A stretch of DNA of 35,702 nucleotides from an uncultured Clostridia bacterium (GTDB taxonomy: Bacteria; Bacillota; Clostridia; Christensenellales; UBA1242). Each line of letters opens with the position of its first letter. The stretch's first letter is position 1. The stretch lies in NCBI GenBank assembly GCA_934778125.1, contig CAKVOF010000011.1, positions 1 to 35,702 on the forward strand. Direction: 5' to 3'. The position numbers and the translations under genes are program-made. Of the stretch, positions 7,894 through 15,549 are shown in pieces. The notes under the pieces are model-generated. The model made no database searches. It was given only the letters and a program-made list of their open reading frames with translations, and was not told where the DNA came from.

Positions 7894-8947
7894 AAAAGAA
7901 TCTAAATGTTTATGTTCTATTCTAAGTGAAAAAACAAACTTCACAAATAAATCATTATTTTTAATGTTAATTCCAGCAATTTTAGTAGTACTTTCTCTAG
8001 TGATGTTTTTAATTGTTGGTTTTAATAAAGATATATCTATCCAAAAAAGATATACTGCAAACATTGAGTTTAAAACAACAATTAATTCTGAAGATTTTGA
8101 CACCACCATTAAAGAAGTCACGAAGTCATTAAAAAATAACAATATTTCAAAATTTGAGTTTTCAAAAGCAAATAAAAACACAATGCGAGCAAAACTTATT
8201 ATTAATGTTTCATGTAATAAAATTAGTGCAGATGATGTTTCAAATGTTTTAAACGATTGTAAATCAGAAATTACTACTTATATAATAAATCAATATCCTG
8301 ATGCCGTTGTATCTGATTTCACTGAAATAAAAACTATGGTGAATAAAGTAATTCCTAGTATTTGCCTAGCGATTTTATTTTTCGCTCTTATTTCATTTGT
8401 TTATTTATGGATTAGAATTGAGGTTGTTTCAGCTTTTGCAACAATGCTAAATATTATATTTAACTCAATACTATTAACTAGTTTAATTGCATTGTTTAGA
8501 ATCCCTATTAGCGAAACAATTGGATTGGCTTTTGTAACAATGCTAATATTAACAACTGTTATATCAGCCATCGTTTTTAACAAAATTAAAGCACTTCAAT
8601 ACAACGATAACTTTAAAGCATCTTTGAATAGAGAATATATTTCTTCAGCACTTAAGATCGTAATTAAACCAATATTCAATGTTTCATTAAGTCTAATTGT
8701 TGTAACTCTAATTGCTATGGTAGTATCATTCTTTGTTGCAACTCCTTTTGCATTTACTTTAATAGCAACCCTAATTGCAATCATTGTATCATTTTACACA
8801 TCAATTTACATTGGTACTTGCATATGGAATTCTATATATAAAAAATCAAAAAATAAGAGAATAGGTTTTTATAAAGACTTAGTTGCTAAAAAAGAACAAA
8901 TGAAAAATGGCAAAGTAACATCAGAAGATGAAAAATTAATAGTATAA
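7874..8947 (+). CDS. secF: Divergent protein-export subunit SecF lacking the proton-relay Asp
   Basis: Partner of SecD. The 357-residue protein has a first membrane helix at about 28-49, a small external domain (52-155) and five C-terminal hydrophobic helices (158-320), ending in a Lys-rich cytoplasmic tail. In canonical SecF the helix 'GYSINDTVVVFDRIREN' carries the Asp. Here the corresponding segment ending 'AIVFNKIKAL' has no acidic residue from 215 to 244, with Ile230 at the Asp position by gapless alignment. The Arg in the next helix ('HRT..TS') appears replaced by Lys265-Pro266. The secD-secF overlap and a strong AAGGGGG ribosome site mean both proteins are made together. Assignment rests on topology, pairing with secD and the 'TSIYIG' region. 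Confidence 0.82.
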   Translation: MKNQQTKKESKCLCSILSEKTNFTNKSLFLMLIPAILVVLSLVMFLIVGFNKDISIQKRYTANIEFKTTINSEDFDTTIKEVTKSLKNNNISKFEFSKANKNTMRAKLIINVSCNKISADDVSNVLNDCKSEITTYIINQYPDAVVSDFTEIKTMVNKVIPSICLAILFFALISFVYLWIRIEVVSAFATMLNIIFNSILLTSLIALFRIPISETIGLAFVTMLILTTVISAIVFNKIKALQYNDNFKASLNREYISSALKIVIKPIFNVSLSLIVVTLIAMVVSFFVATPFAFTLIATLIAIIVSFYTSIYIGTCIWNSIYKKSKNKRIGFYKDLVAKKEQMKNGKVTSEDEKLIV

Positions 8948-8951
8948 ATTT

Positions 8952-8995
8952 AAAGCCCTTAAATCACGCTATTTTTGCGTTTTAGGGGCTTTTTG
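8952..8995 (+). terminator. Rho-independent terminator (or attenuator) between secF and recJ
   Basis: AAAGCCCTTAAA (8952-8963) pairs with TTTAGGGGCTTT (8981-8992, one G-U), extended inward by CGC/GCG, followed by a T run. Only about 24 bases separate it from the recJ start codon. Confidence 0.8.
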
Positions 8996-9018
8996 TTTAA
9001 GATTTAAAGGGTATAAAT

Positions 9019-11409
9019 ATGAATTTTTCACCAAAATGCACAAGAAAATTTAATAAAGAAGAAATTTCAATTTTAAGTAAAAAATTTAATTTAGATGAAA
9101 GCATAATAAGCCTTCTTTTTATGCGTGGTATTACAAATGAAAATGATATGTCGGCATATCTAAACCCAACAATAAGTGAATTCAATAACCCCTTTGATTT
9201 ATCAGATATGCAAAAAGTTATCGATAAAATAAATTACCATATTAATAATAACTCTAAAATTGTTATATTGGGTGACTACGATACTGATGGAATCAGCGCA
9301 TCTGCAATAATGTATAAATTTTTAAAAACAAAAACTGATAATATTTTTGTTTTCTTGCCAAATAGAATAGCTGATGGCTATGGTTTATCTCTAGAGACTA
9401 TTGATAAAATTAATGAAATGTATTCACCAAATTTTATAATAACTGTTGACTGTGGAATATCAGCCAAAAACGAAGTTGACTATTGCCTATCTAAGGGGAT
9501 TGACATAGTTATCACAGATCATCACGACATTCCTGAAGAAATTCCAAGTTGTTTAATAATCAATCCAAAACTTCCAAACCAAAAATATCCATTTAAAGAA
9601 TTGTGCGGTGCTGGTGTTGCATTGAAAATAGTTCAAGCATTTATTGGAATTGAGAAAACGCTTAAAGAGTATGTAACTCTTGCAGCAATTGCAACCGTTG
9701 CAGACATAGTTCCATTAGTTCAAGAAAATAGATGCATTGTTAGTTTAGGATTAAAAAAACAAGAAGAAAATTTTCCGTTAGGCATTAAAAAGTTACTTAA
9801 ACATATGAAATGCGAACTACCAATCAAGTCTACCGATATTTCTTTTAAACTTGCACCAAAACTAAATGCAACAGGAAGAATGGGAGATGCTATAATCTCT
9901 TTCAATCTGCTAATAGAAAACGATGAAAAAGAAATTAATAAAATTATTGCAAAATTAATTGAATTAAACGATAAACGATTAGATGAAACAAATAAAATTA
10001 TTGATGATGTGTTAGTTAAACTTGAAAATGTTAACATCTCAAAATTGGGTGCTATTGTTTTGTACAATTCGAAATGGGAGAGTGGGGTTTTAGGAATAAT
10101 TTGCTCTAAACTTGTTGAAAAATACAACCGACCAACTTGTATCTTAACAAAAGTTGATGATGAATACAAAGGTAGTTTAAGAAGTGTTCCAGGAATAAAT
10201 ATTTTCGAAGCTTTAAATAACATAAAGGATTGCCTAATCCAATTTGGTGGACACAACCAAGCTGCTGGAGTAACTATTGATAAAAACAATCTCGAAAAAT
10301 TTAAATATGCTTTGAATGATTATATTCTTAAAAAGTACTCTAAATCATTATTTCTGCAAGAAAAACAATACGATTTAGATATCACAAAATTAACAATAAC
10401 TGAAGATTTCATAAAGCAATTAGATGTTTTAGAGCCTTGCGGTTTAGCAAACGAAAAGCCACAATTTAAATTGTCTTTTAATAATGCAGTTGTTAATCAT
10501 ATGCCAAATCATTATAACCATATTTGTGCAAAAATTAATAACCTTAATCTTGTTGGATTTAATTTTGGGGATTATGTTCAACAACTAAACACAAACTCTA
10601 ATAAAGAAATTATTTTAGAATTACAACTTGAAACTTTTAGAAATAAACCAATATTAAAGGGTATGATTAAATTTATAAAATGTTTTAAGTTAAACACACC
10701 AATAAAAAATGAATTTGCTTATGCAAATTATATTTCTCAATTAAACAATATTCCTGAAGAAACCAGTCAATTAAAGCCAAAATATTTAAATGATGATGAA
10801 TTAGAAACAACAATTAATAACAAATTAAATGGCTCAGAATTTGGCACAGTTATTATTTCAAACACATTTGAATCTTATTTAAAATATACAAATTTATTTC
10901 CAAATATTCAAAATTTTGAATTAGAGAATTTTAAAGATTCATCTGGGGTAAACACTATTATTTATGCACCAGTTGAAGACATTTCTTACAAAAATTATGT
11001 AAACATATTTTTCGTTGATCCGCCAATTTCAAATAATTATTTGTTTAGTATAACAACTAAGAAAAATAGAGTTTTTACAACTAATAAAAAGTTCGATGTT
11101 AATATTTTAAAAGATTTATCAGTAGATAGGAAAATTTTTGCTGTTTACCATAAAGCAATATCTAATCTCATATCTAAAAATTTAACTTTCAATAATATGT
11201 ATCATTTATATGAGTCTATGAAAAAAATTAATCCTCAATATAGAAACTTTTCTTATACTGAGTTTAAATTTGTTTGTATGGTTTTATCTGAGCTTGGAAT
11301 ATTTATAATTAAAGAAAATTCTATAGAAACAACTAATGTTAAAAGCGAATTGAATAATTCTAAAATATATGTTTATATTAAAAAATTACTAGAAACAAGG
11401 AGTAATTAA
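9019..11409 (+). CDS. recJ: Single-strand DNA exonuclease RecJ
   Basis: RecJ degrades single-stranded DNA 5' to 3' in recombination, base-excision and mismatch repair. The 796-residue protein has the DHH-family motifs: 'ILGDYDTDGISA' (Asp86, Asp88, Asp90), 'TVDCGIS' (Asp144), 'ITDHHD' (167-169) and 'ATVADIVPL' (Asp229). The DHHA1 domain follows, with 'FGGHNQAAG' around 409-417, then an OB-like region and a long C-terminal domain of the Firmicutes type. All metal ligands are present. AAAGGG upstream is the ribosome site. Its stop shares one base with the rsh start (TAATG), a sign of translational coupling. No separate promoter fits between it and the hairpin upstream. Confidence 0.96.
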   Translation: MNFSPKCTRKFNKEEISILSKKFNLDESIISLLFMRGITNENDMSAYLNPTISEFNNPFDLSDMQKVIDKINYHINNNSKIVILGDYDTDGISASAIMYKFLKTKTDNIFVFLPNRIADGYGLSLETIDKINEMYSPNFIITVDCGISAKNEVDYCLSKGIDIVITDHHDIPEEIPSCLIINPKLPNQKYPFKELCGAGVALKIVQAFIGIEKTLKEYVTLAAIATVADIVPLVQENRCIVSLGLKKQEENFPLGIKKLLKHMKCELPIKSTDISFKLAPKLNATGRMGDAIISFNLLIENDEKEINKIIAKLIELNDKRLDETNKIIDDVLVKLENVNISKLGAIVLYNSKWESGVLGIICSKLVEKYNRPTCILTKVDDEYKGSLRSVPGINIFEALNNIKDCLIQFGGHNQAAGVTIDKNNLEKFKYALNDYILKKYSKSLFLQEKQYDLDITKLTITEDFIKQLDVLEPCGLANEKPQFKLSFNNAVVNHMPNHYNHICAKINNLNLVGFNFGDYVQQLNTNSNKEIILELQLETFRNKPILKGMIKFIKCFKLNTPIKNEFAYANYISQLNNIPEETSQLKPKYLNDDELETTINNKLNGSEFGTVIISNTFESYLKYTNLFPNIQNFELENFKDSSGVNTIIYAPVEDISYKNYVNIFFVDPPISNNYLFSITTKKNRVFTTNKKFDVNILKDLSVDRKIFAVYHKAISNLISKNLTFNNMYHLYESMKKINPQYRNFSYTEFKFVCMVLSELGIFIIKENSIETTNVKSELNNSKIYVYIKKLLETRSN

Positions 11410-13607
11410 TGACTGTTGAAAAATTTAAAATAAATATTAAAAATTCATACCCGTTAGAACAATCCGAACAAGTAATTCAAATTTTAAATTATGTGAATGC
11501 AATTAATTTTGAAGATCCTATTTACAACTCTGAATTTTCAATTGAGGTTGCCAGTAGTGTTTTGAATAACAAGTTAGATTATAAATCTGTGATAGTTGGA
11601 TTGTTGTATCCAATTGTTAAATTAAACAAATTAGATGAAATCAAAGGTCATAATCTTGATTTTGAAATATATGAAATGCTAAGTTCTCTTAGTTTAATTG
11701 AAAAAACAAACCTCACAACAAAGCAAGAGCAACTTGATAGCGTTAAAAAAATGTTTATTGGATTAGCAAAAGATATTCGTGTGGTTATCATCAAATTGTG
11801 TGCTGAAGAATTAAAGCTAAAATATTTAGATAAAATGACGCCAGAAAAAGTTGAAGCATTGATGAAAAGTTATACCGATTTATATTCTCCAATTTCAGCA
11901 ATGCTTGGTATGAGTCAAATTAAAAACAAACTTGAAAACGCAACATTCAAATATTATAAGCCTAAAATGTATGAAGAACTTTCTGATGCATTGAACAAAT
12001 ATGTTGAAGAAAGAAACGGGCAAATTCAGGATGTGATTGAAAAAATTAAAACTGAGTTAAAGCCAATAATCAAGGGAGACTATCTCGTTTATGGTAGGCA
12101 AAAGCAACTTGCAAGTATTGCGAAAAAACTGCAGAAAAAAAATATGACTATTTCAACAATATTAGATATTTATGGAAGAAAAAATAATATTGAAGAACTA
12201 ACTGAGCATAAATCATTTAATGAAATAACTTTAAGCCATATTCTTGATATACTTGCAGTTCGCGTTATAGTGAACACAGTTGAAGAGTGTTACACAGTTT
12301 TAGGCAAAATATTCTCTATTTTTAAGCCATTTGGAAATTTCAAAGACTACATTTCCCACCCAAAAGAAAATGGTTATCAGTCACTTCACACAGCCATAAT
12401 ACTAGATAACGGTGATCCAGTTGAAGTTCAAATAAGAACATTTGAAATGCATCAATATGCCGAATATGGTCTTGCAGCCCACTGGGCATATAAAGAGAAT
12501 AGAAAAGTTAATGAAAGTGATATTAAGATTAATTACATACGTTCAATTTTAGAAATGTATAAAGAAAAATCGGCAGATGAATTACTCGATATTTTAAAAA
12601 CCGATGTGTATGTGGGGAATATATTTGTTCAGTCACCTATGGGAAAAATTCTTGAATTTCCAGAAGGCTCAACTCCTATTGACTTTGCTTATGCAATTCA
12701 TTCTAAAATTGGAAACACTTGTGTTGGTGCTAAAATAAATGGGAAAATGGTTCCATTATCAACTATGTTATATAATGGTGATATAGTTGAAATAATCACA
12801 AACCCGAATTCGAAAGGGCCATCAAGAGATTGGTTAAAATTATGTAAAACATCTGGTGCAAGATCAAAAATAAATGCATTTTTCCGCAAGGAAATGAAAG
12901 AAGATAACATTAGAAAAGGCAAGAGTATGCTTGAAAGCCAAGCAAAACTTAAAAATATGAACTTATCTAAACTAATGATTCCAGAATTTTTAGAAGAAGT
13001 TTTTGATAAATACTCACTAGCATCACTTGATGATTTATATGCATCTATCGGTTATGGCGGTTTAAATACAACTCAAATTTTAAATAAGTTAAAAAACTTA
13101 TATAATGATAAAATCAAGCAAGAAAAAATAACAGAAAAAAATGACAAACAGTATAAGAATGTAAACTCTGAAGGCAAAGTTTTTGTTAGGGGATTCAGTA
13201 AACTTTTAACAAAATTTGCTAAATGTTGCAATCCAGTTCCAGGCGATGACATAGTTGGTTATGTTTCTCGCGGAAAAGGTGTGACTATTCATAGAGCCGA
13301 TTGTCCATCAATAAATAACTATGAATTTGATAGATTAATTGAGTGCGAATGGAATGATTGTTCTGGCAATAGCTTTATAGGTTCTATTAATGTAATTTGT
13401 TCTAATAAATCAACAACAATCCCATTAATATCTAAAAAACTTGGTGATAACAAAATTCAAGTTGCACACATTTCAAGTAAAACAATTTCAGATAATAAAC
13501 TATTAATAACCATTCAAGTATATATTTCAAAAAAGGAAGAAATAAACGAAATAATTCAAAAACTTTTATCAGTTCAAGATGTTTTTGAAGCGTTTAGAGC
13601 AGTGTAA
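11409..13607 (+). CDS. rsh: RelA/SpoT-family (p)ppGpp synthetase with a degenerate hydrolase domain
   Basis: This enzyme makes the alarmone (p)ppGpp during starvation. In the 732-residue protein, the N-terminal HD hydrolase domain is recognisable but inactive-looking: the usual 'LLHDVVED' reads 'LLYPIVKL' (65-72), and 'KLADRLHNMRTL' reads 'KLCAEELKLKYL' (129-140). The synthetase domain is intact, with 'YGRQKQLASIAKKL' (228-241), catalytic Asp280 in 'LDILAVRV', 'GYQSLHT' (322-328) and Glu339 in 'VEVQIRT'. About 25 extra residues lie before Asp280. TGS, a zinc-binding segment ('FAKCCNPVPGDDIVGY' with a later His and Cys) and an ACT domain follow. It should therefore act as a synthetase only. 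AAGGAG precedes the start, which overlaps recJ by one base. Confidence 0.93.
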   Translation: MTVEKFKINIKNSYPLEQSEQVIQILNYVNAINFEDPIYNSEFSIEVASSVLNNKLDYKSVIVGLLYPIVKLNKLDEIKGHNLDFEIYEMLSSLSLIEKTNLTTKQEQLDSVKKMFIGLAKDIRVVIIKLCAEELKLKYLDKMTPEKVEALMKSYTDLYSPISAMLGMSQIKNKLENATFKYYKPKMYEELSDALNKYVEERNGQIQDVIEKIKTELKPIIKGDYLVYGRQKQLASIAKKLQKKNMTISTILDIYGRKNNIEELTEHKSFNEITLSHILDILAVRVIVNTVEECYTVLGKIFSIFKPFGNFKDYISHPKENGYQSLHTAIILDNGDPVEVQIRTFEMHQYAEYGLAAHWAYKENRKVNESDIKINYIRSILEMYKEKSADELLDILKTDVYVGNIFVQSPMGKILEFPEGSTPIDFAYAIHSKIGNTCVGAKINGKMVPLSTMLYNGDIVEIITNPNSKGPSRDWLKLCKTSGARSKINAFFRKEMKEDNIRKGKSMLESQAKLKNMNLSKLMIPEFLEEVFDKYSLASLDDLYASIGYGGLNTTQILNKLKNLYNDKIKQEKITEKNDKQYKNVNSEGKVFVRGFSKLLTKFAKCCNPVPGDDIVGYVSRGKGVTIHRADCPSINNYEFDRLIECEWNDCSGNSFIGSINVICSNKSTTIPLISKKLGDNKIQVAHISSKTISDNKLLITIQVYISKKEEINEIIQKLLSVQDVFEAFRAV

Positions 13608-15028
13608 TGGAAATACTAACTAACGAATCAAAATTAGAAGAACAACTTTTATTAATTGTAAAATTATTTTACAATAAAAATTCAATTGATAATCTAAAAT
13701 TAAAAATAACAAATGCATCAAGTATTAGTGATAATTTTTTAAAAAGTCAAATTTGGGTTGAATTTAAAAAACGTAAATTTTTTAAAGAAAGAATTGATGA
13801 ATGTGATTTTTCAATAAAGAGTAAATATCACTATATTGAAAAATATGCAAAAATTCTTTTATATCAAACACTTTCTAAAATCACAAGAAAAAAGGCACCA
13901 TGGGGTGCACTAACTGGAATAAGACCATCAAAGTTATTTAATGATCTTGTAAAACAATACAATAACGACATTAATAAAGTAAATGAAATATTCAAAAACA
14001 CATATTTAGTTTCAGATAATCGTATAAAACTTTTGAATATGATTTATAATCAACAAAATGAAAAATCAGAAAATAACTCCGATAATTTATTAGATTTTTA
14101 TGTAAACATTCCGTTTTGTGTTTCAAAATGTTACTATTGTTCATTTTTATCAGCAGTTGTAGACAAAGCAAAACATTTAATTCAGCCCTATGTTGATAAA
14201 TTAATTTATGAGATTAAGAAAACTCTTGAATTTATTAAAATGAAAAAATTTGTTATTAGAAATGTTTATATCGGGGGAGGAACTCCAACAGCTATACCTC
14301 TAGATTTTTTAGAAAAAATTTTAAAATTGTTCCCTAACAATATTTCTGAATTCACGGTTGAAGCTGGAAGACCAGATACAATAGCGGAGGATACATTTAA
14401 AGTATTCAAAAAATATGGTGTAACAAGGATTAGTATAAACCCACAAACTTTCAATAACAAAACACTTAAAGCAATCGGCAGAAAACACACTGCGGAAGAT
14501 TGTGTAGAAAAGTTTAAAATCGCCCAAAAATATGGTTTTATCATTAATATGGATTTAATAGCAGGATTAAGCGGTGAAAAATTCAAAGACTTCAAATTTT
14601 CGCTAAATAAAGCCATTTCATTAAATCCAAATAACATAACTATGCATACTTTATGTTATAAACGAACATCAAATTTAAACCTTATTGGTGGTTCCACTTC
14701 ATCTGATAAAGAAACAGAAAAGATGGTTTCATACTCTATAAAGAAATTGCTTAAAAATAAATATTATCCATATTACTTATACAAACAAAAAAATACTCTT
14801 GCAAACCTTGAAAATATTGGTTATTGCAGAGATAACCAGATATGCAGATTCAATATTAATAGTATGGAAGAAACATCAAGCATTATTGCATGTGGAGCAA
14901 ATGGAATATCTAAACGGTTATTTACACATGAAAATAGAATAGAGCGTTTTGCTAATGTTAAAAATATTGAAGAATATATCAATCGCATAGATGAAATGAT
15001 TGATAAAAAATTTAATTTGTTTAATTAA
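13607..15028 (+). CDS. hemZ: HemZ-type radical SAM protein (coproporphyrinogen dehydrogenase family)
   Basis: HemZ belongs to the oxygen-independent coproporphyrinogen III oxidase (HemN-like) radical SAM enzymes of Firmicutes. The 473-residue protein has the HemZ-specific N-terminal segment 'APWGALTGIRPSKL' (97-110), the 4Fe-4S motif C171-x3-C175-x2-C178, the SAM-binding 'YIGGGTPTA', and the C-terminal 'YKQKNTLANLENIGYC'. The start overlaps rsh by one base (TAATG), so recJ, rsh and hemZ are translated as a coupled set, as seen in Clostridia. The biochemical role of HemZ is not firmly settled, and other heme genes are not visible here. The match to the HemZ subfamily itself is strong. Confidence 0.92.
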   Translation: MEILTNESKLEEQLLLIVKLFYNKNSIDNLKLKITNASSISDNFLKSQIWVEFKKRKFFKERIDECDFSIKSKYHYIEKYAKILLYQTLSKITRKKAPWGALTGIRPSKLFNDLVKQYNNDINKVNEIFKNTYLVSDNRIKLLNMIYNQQNEKSENNSDNLLDFYVNIPFCVSKCYYCSFLSAVVDKAKHLIQPYVDKLIYEIKKTLEFIKMKKFVIRNVYIGGGTPTAIPLDFLEKILKLFPNNISEFTVEAGRPDTIAEDTFKVFKKYGVTRISINPQTFNNKTLKAIGRKHTAEDCVEKFKIAQKYGFIINMDLIAGLSGEKFKDFKFSLNKAISLNPNNITMHTLCYKRTSNLNLIGGSTSSDKETEKMVSYSIKKLLKNKYYPYYLYKQKNTLANLENIGYCRDNQICRFNINSMEETSSIIACGANGISKRLFTHENRIERFANVKNIEEYINRIDEMIDKKFNLFN

Positions 15029-15043
15029 ACAATTATTCTTTTC
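15017..15043 (+). terminator. Possible weak terminator at the end of hemZ
   Basis: A 16-base perfect palindrome (15017-15032) overlaps the hemZ stop codon and is followed by a T-rich stretch. It is all A/T except one G-C pair, so it is weak. Confidence 0.3.
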
Positions 15044-15093
15044 TAAAACTTGCTAATTAATTAAATTATTTATATTTATATTAATAAAAAGTC

Positions 15094-15122
15094 TTTACAA
15101 TAAAAAGTATTTATGATAATAT
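15094..15122 (+). promoter_or_regulatory. SigA-type promoter for rpsO
   Basis: TTTACA (15094-15099), a 17-base spacer and TAATAT (15117-15122), with TG at 15114-15115 giving an extended -10. It sits about 85 bases before rpsO, leaving a leader of around 75-80 bases. Confidence 0.7.
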
Positions 15123-15127
15123 ACTTA

Positions 15128-15206
15128 GGTACCTTAATATCAGTTCTTCGTGCTACTCCCACGGGATACTTATATTTTGGCAAATAATAAATGATGGAGA
15201 AAAAGT
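15128..15206 (+). ncRNA. Candidate structured leader of rpsO (S15 autoregulatory site)
   Basis: The leader is much richer in G and C than surrounding intergenic DNA and contains a clear small hairpin, CGTG-loop-CACG, near 15150-15163, with further short complementary stretches on both sides (for example AGGTACC near 15127 and GGGATAC near 15164). Many bacteria control rpsO by S15 binding its own leader, which imitates the 16S rRNA binding site. Position, length and composition fit that pattern. I could not fold it, so the exact structure and class are inference. Confidence 0.45.
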
Positions 15207-15470
15207 ATGATAAAAGCAGAAAAAAAACAAGCAATTATTAAAGAGTACGCAAAAAGCGAAGCCGACACTGGTTCATGCGAAGTTCAAATTGCTATATTAA
15301 CAGCAAGAATTAAGGAATTAACAGAACACTTAAAGGCCAACAAAAATGATGAACACACAAGAAGAGGTTTAAATAAGTTGGTAAGCATAAGAAAGAAATT
15401 ACTTAATTATTTATCAAAAACTAACCTTGAAGGTGCTCGTGAATTAAAAGCTAAATTAGGTATAAGATAA
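15207..15470 (+). CDS. rpsO: 30S ribosomal protein S15
   Basis: S15 is a primary 16S rRNA-binding protein needed for assembly of the 30S platform. The 87-residue protein has near-family length and the typical helical pattern, with 'DTGSCEVQIAILTARIKELTEHL' spanning about 19-41 and 'LLNYLSKTNLEGARELKAKLGIR' at the end. GGAG at 15196-15199 is well spaced. It is transcribed from its own promoter with a structured leader and closed by a strong terminator. As in Bacillus and Clostridia, pnp follows. Confidence 0.98.
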   Translation: MIKAEKKQAIIKEYAKSEADTGSCEVQIAILTARIKELTEHLKANKNDEHTRRGLNKLVSIRKKLLNYLSKTNLEGARELKAKLGIR

Positions 15471-15481
15471 GCAACTTGAAA

Positions 15482-15512
15482 GGCGAAAGAATTTCTTTCG
15501 CTTTTTATTTGT
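15482..15512 (+). terminator. Rho-independent terminator after rpsO
   Basis: GCGAAAG (15483-15489) pairs with CTTTCGC (15495-15501), followed by five T and further T-rich sequence. Confidence 0.85.
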
Positions 15513-15549
15513 TTTTAACTTGTAATTGTATGTTATATTAAGGAGAATT

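Noticed and set aside
9720..10289. A 189-codon frame antisense to recJ
   Set aside because: It lies wholly opposite the conserved RecJ catalytic region, has no ribosome site and is explained by codon bias of the real gene.
15526..15549. Upstream ATG for pnp
   Set aside because: No ribosome site precedes it, whereas AGGAG lies directly before ATG 15550, which gives the standard PNPase start.
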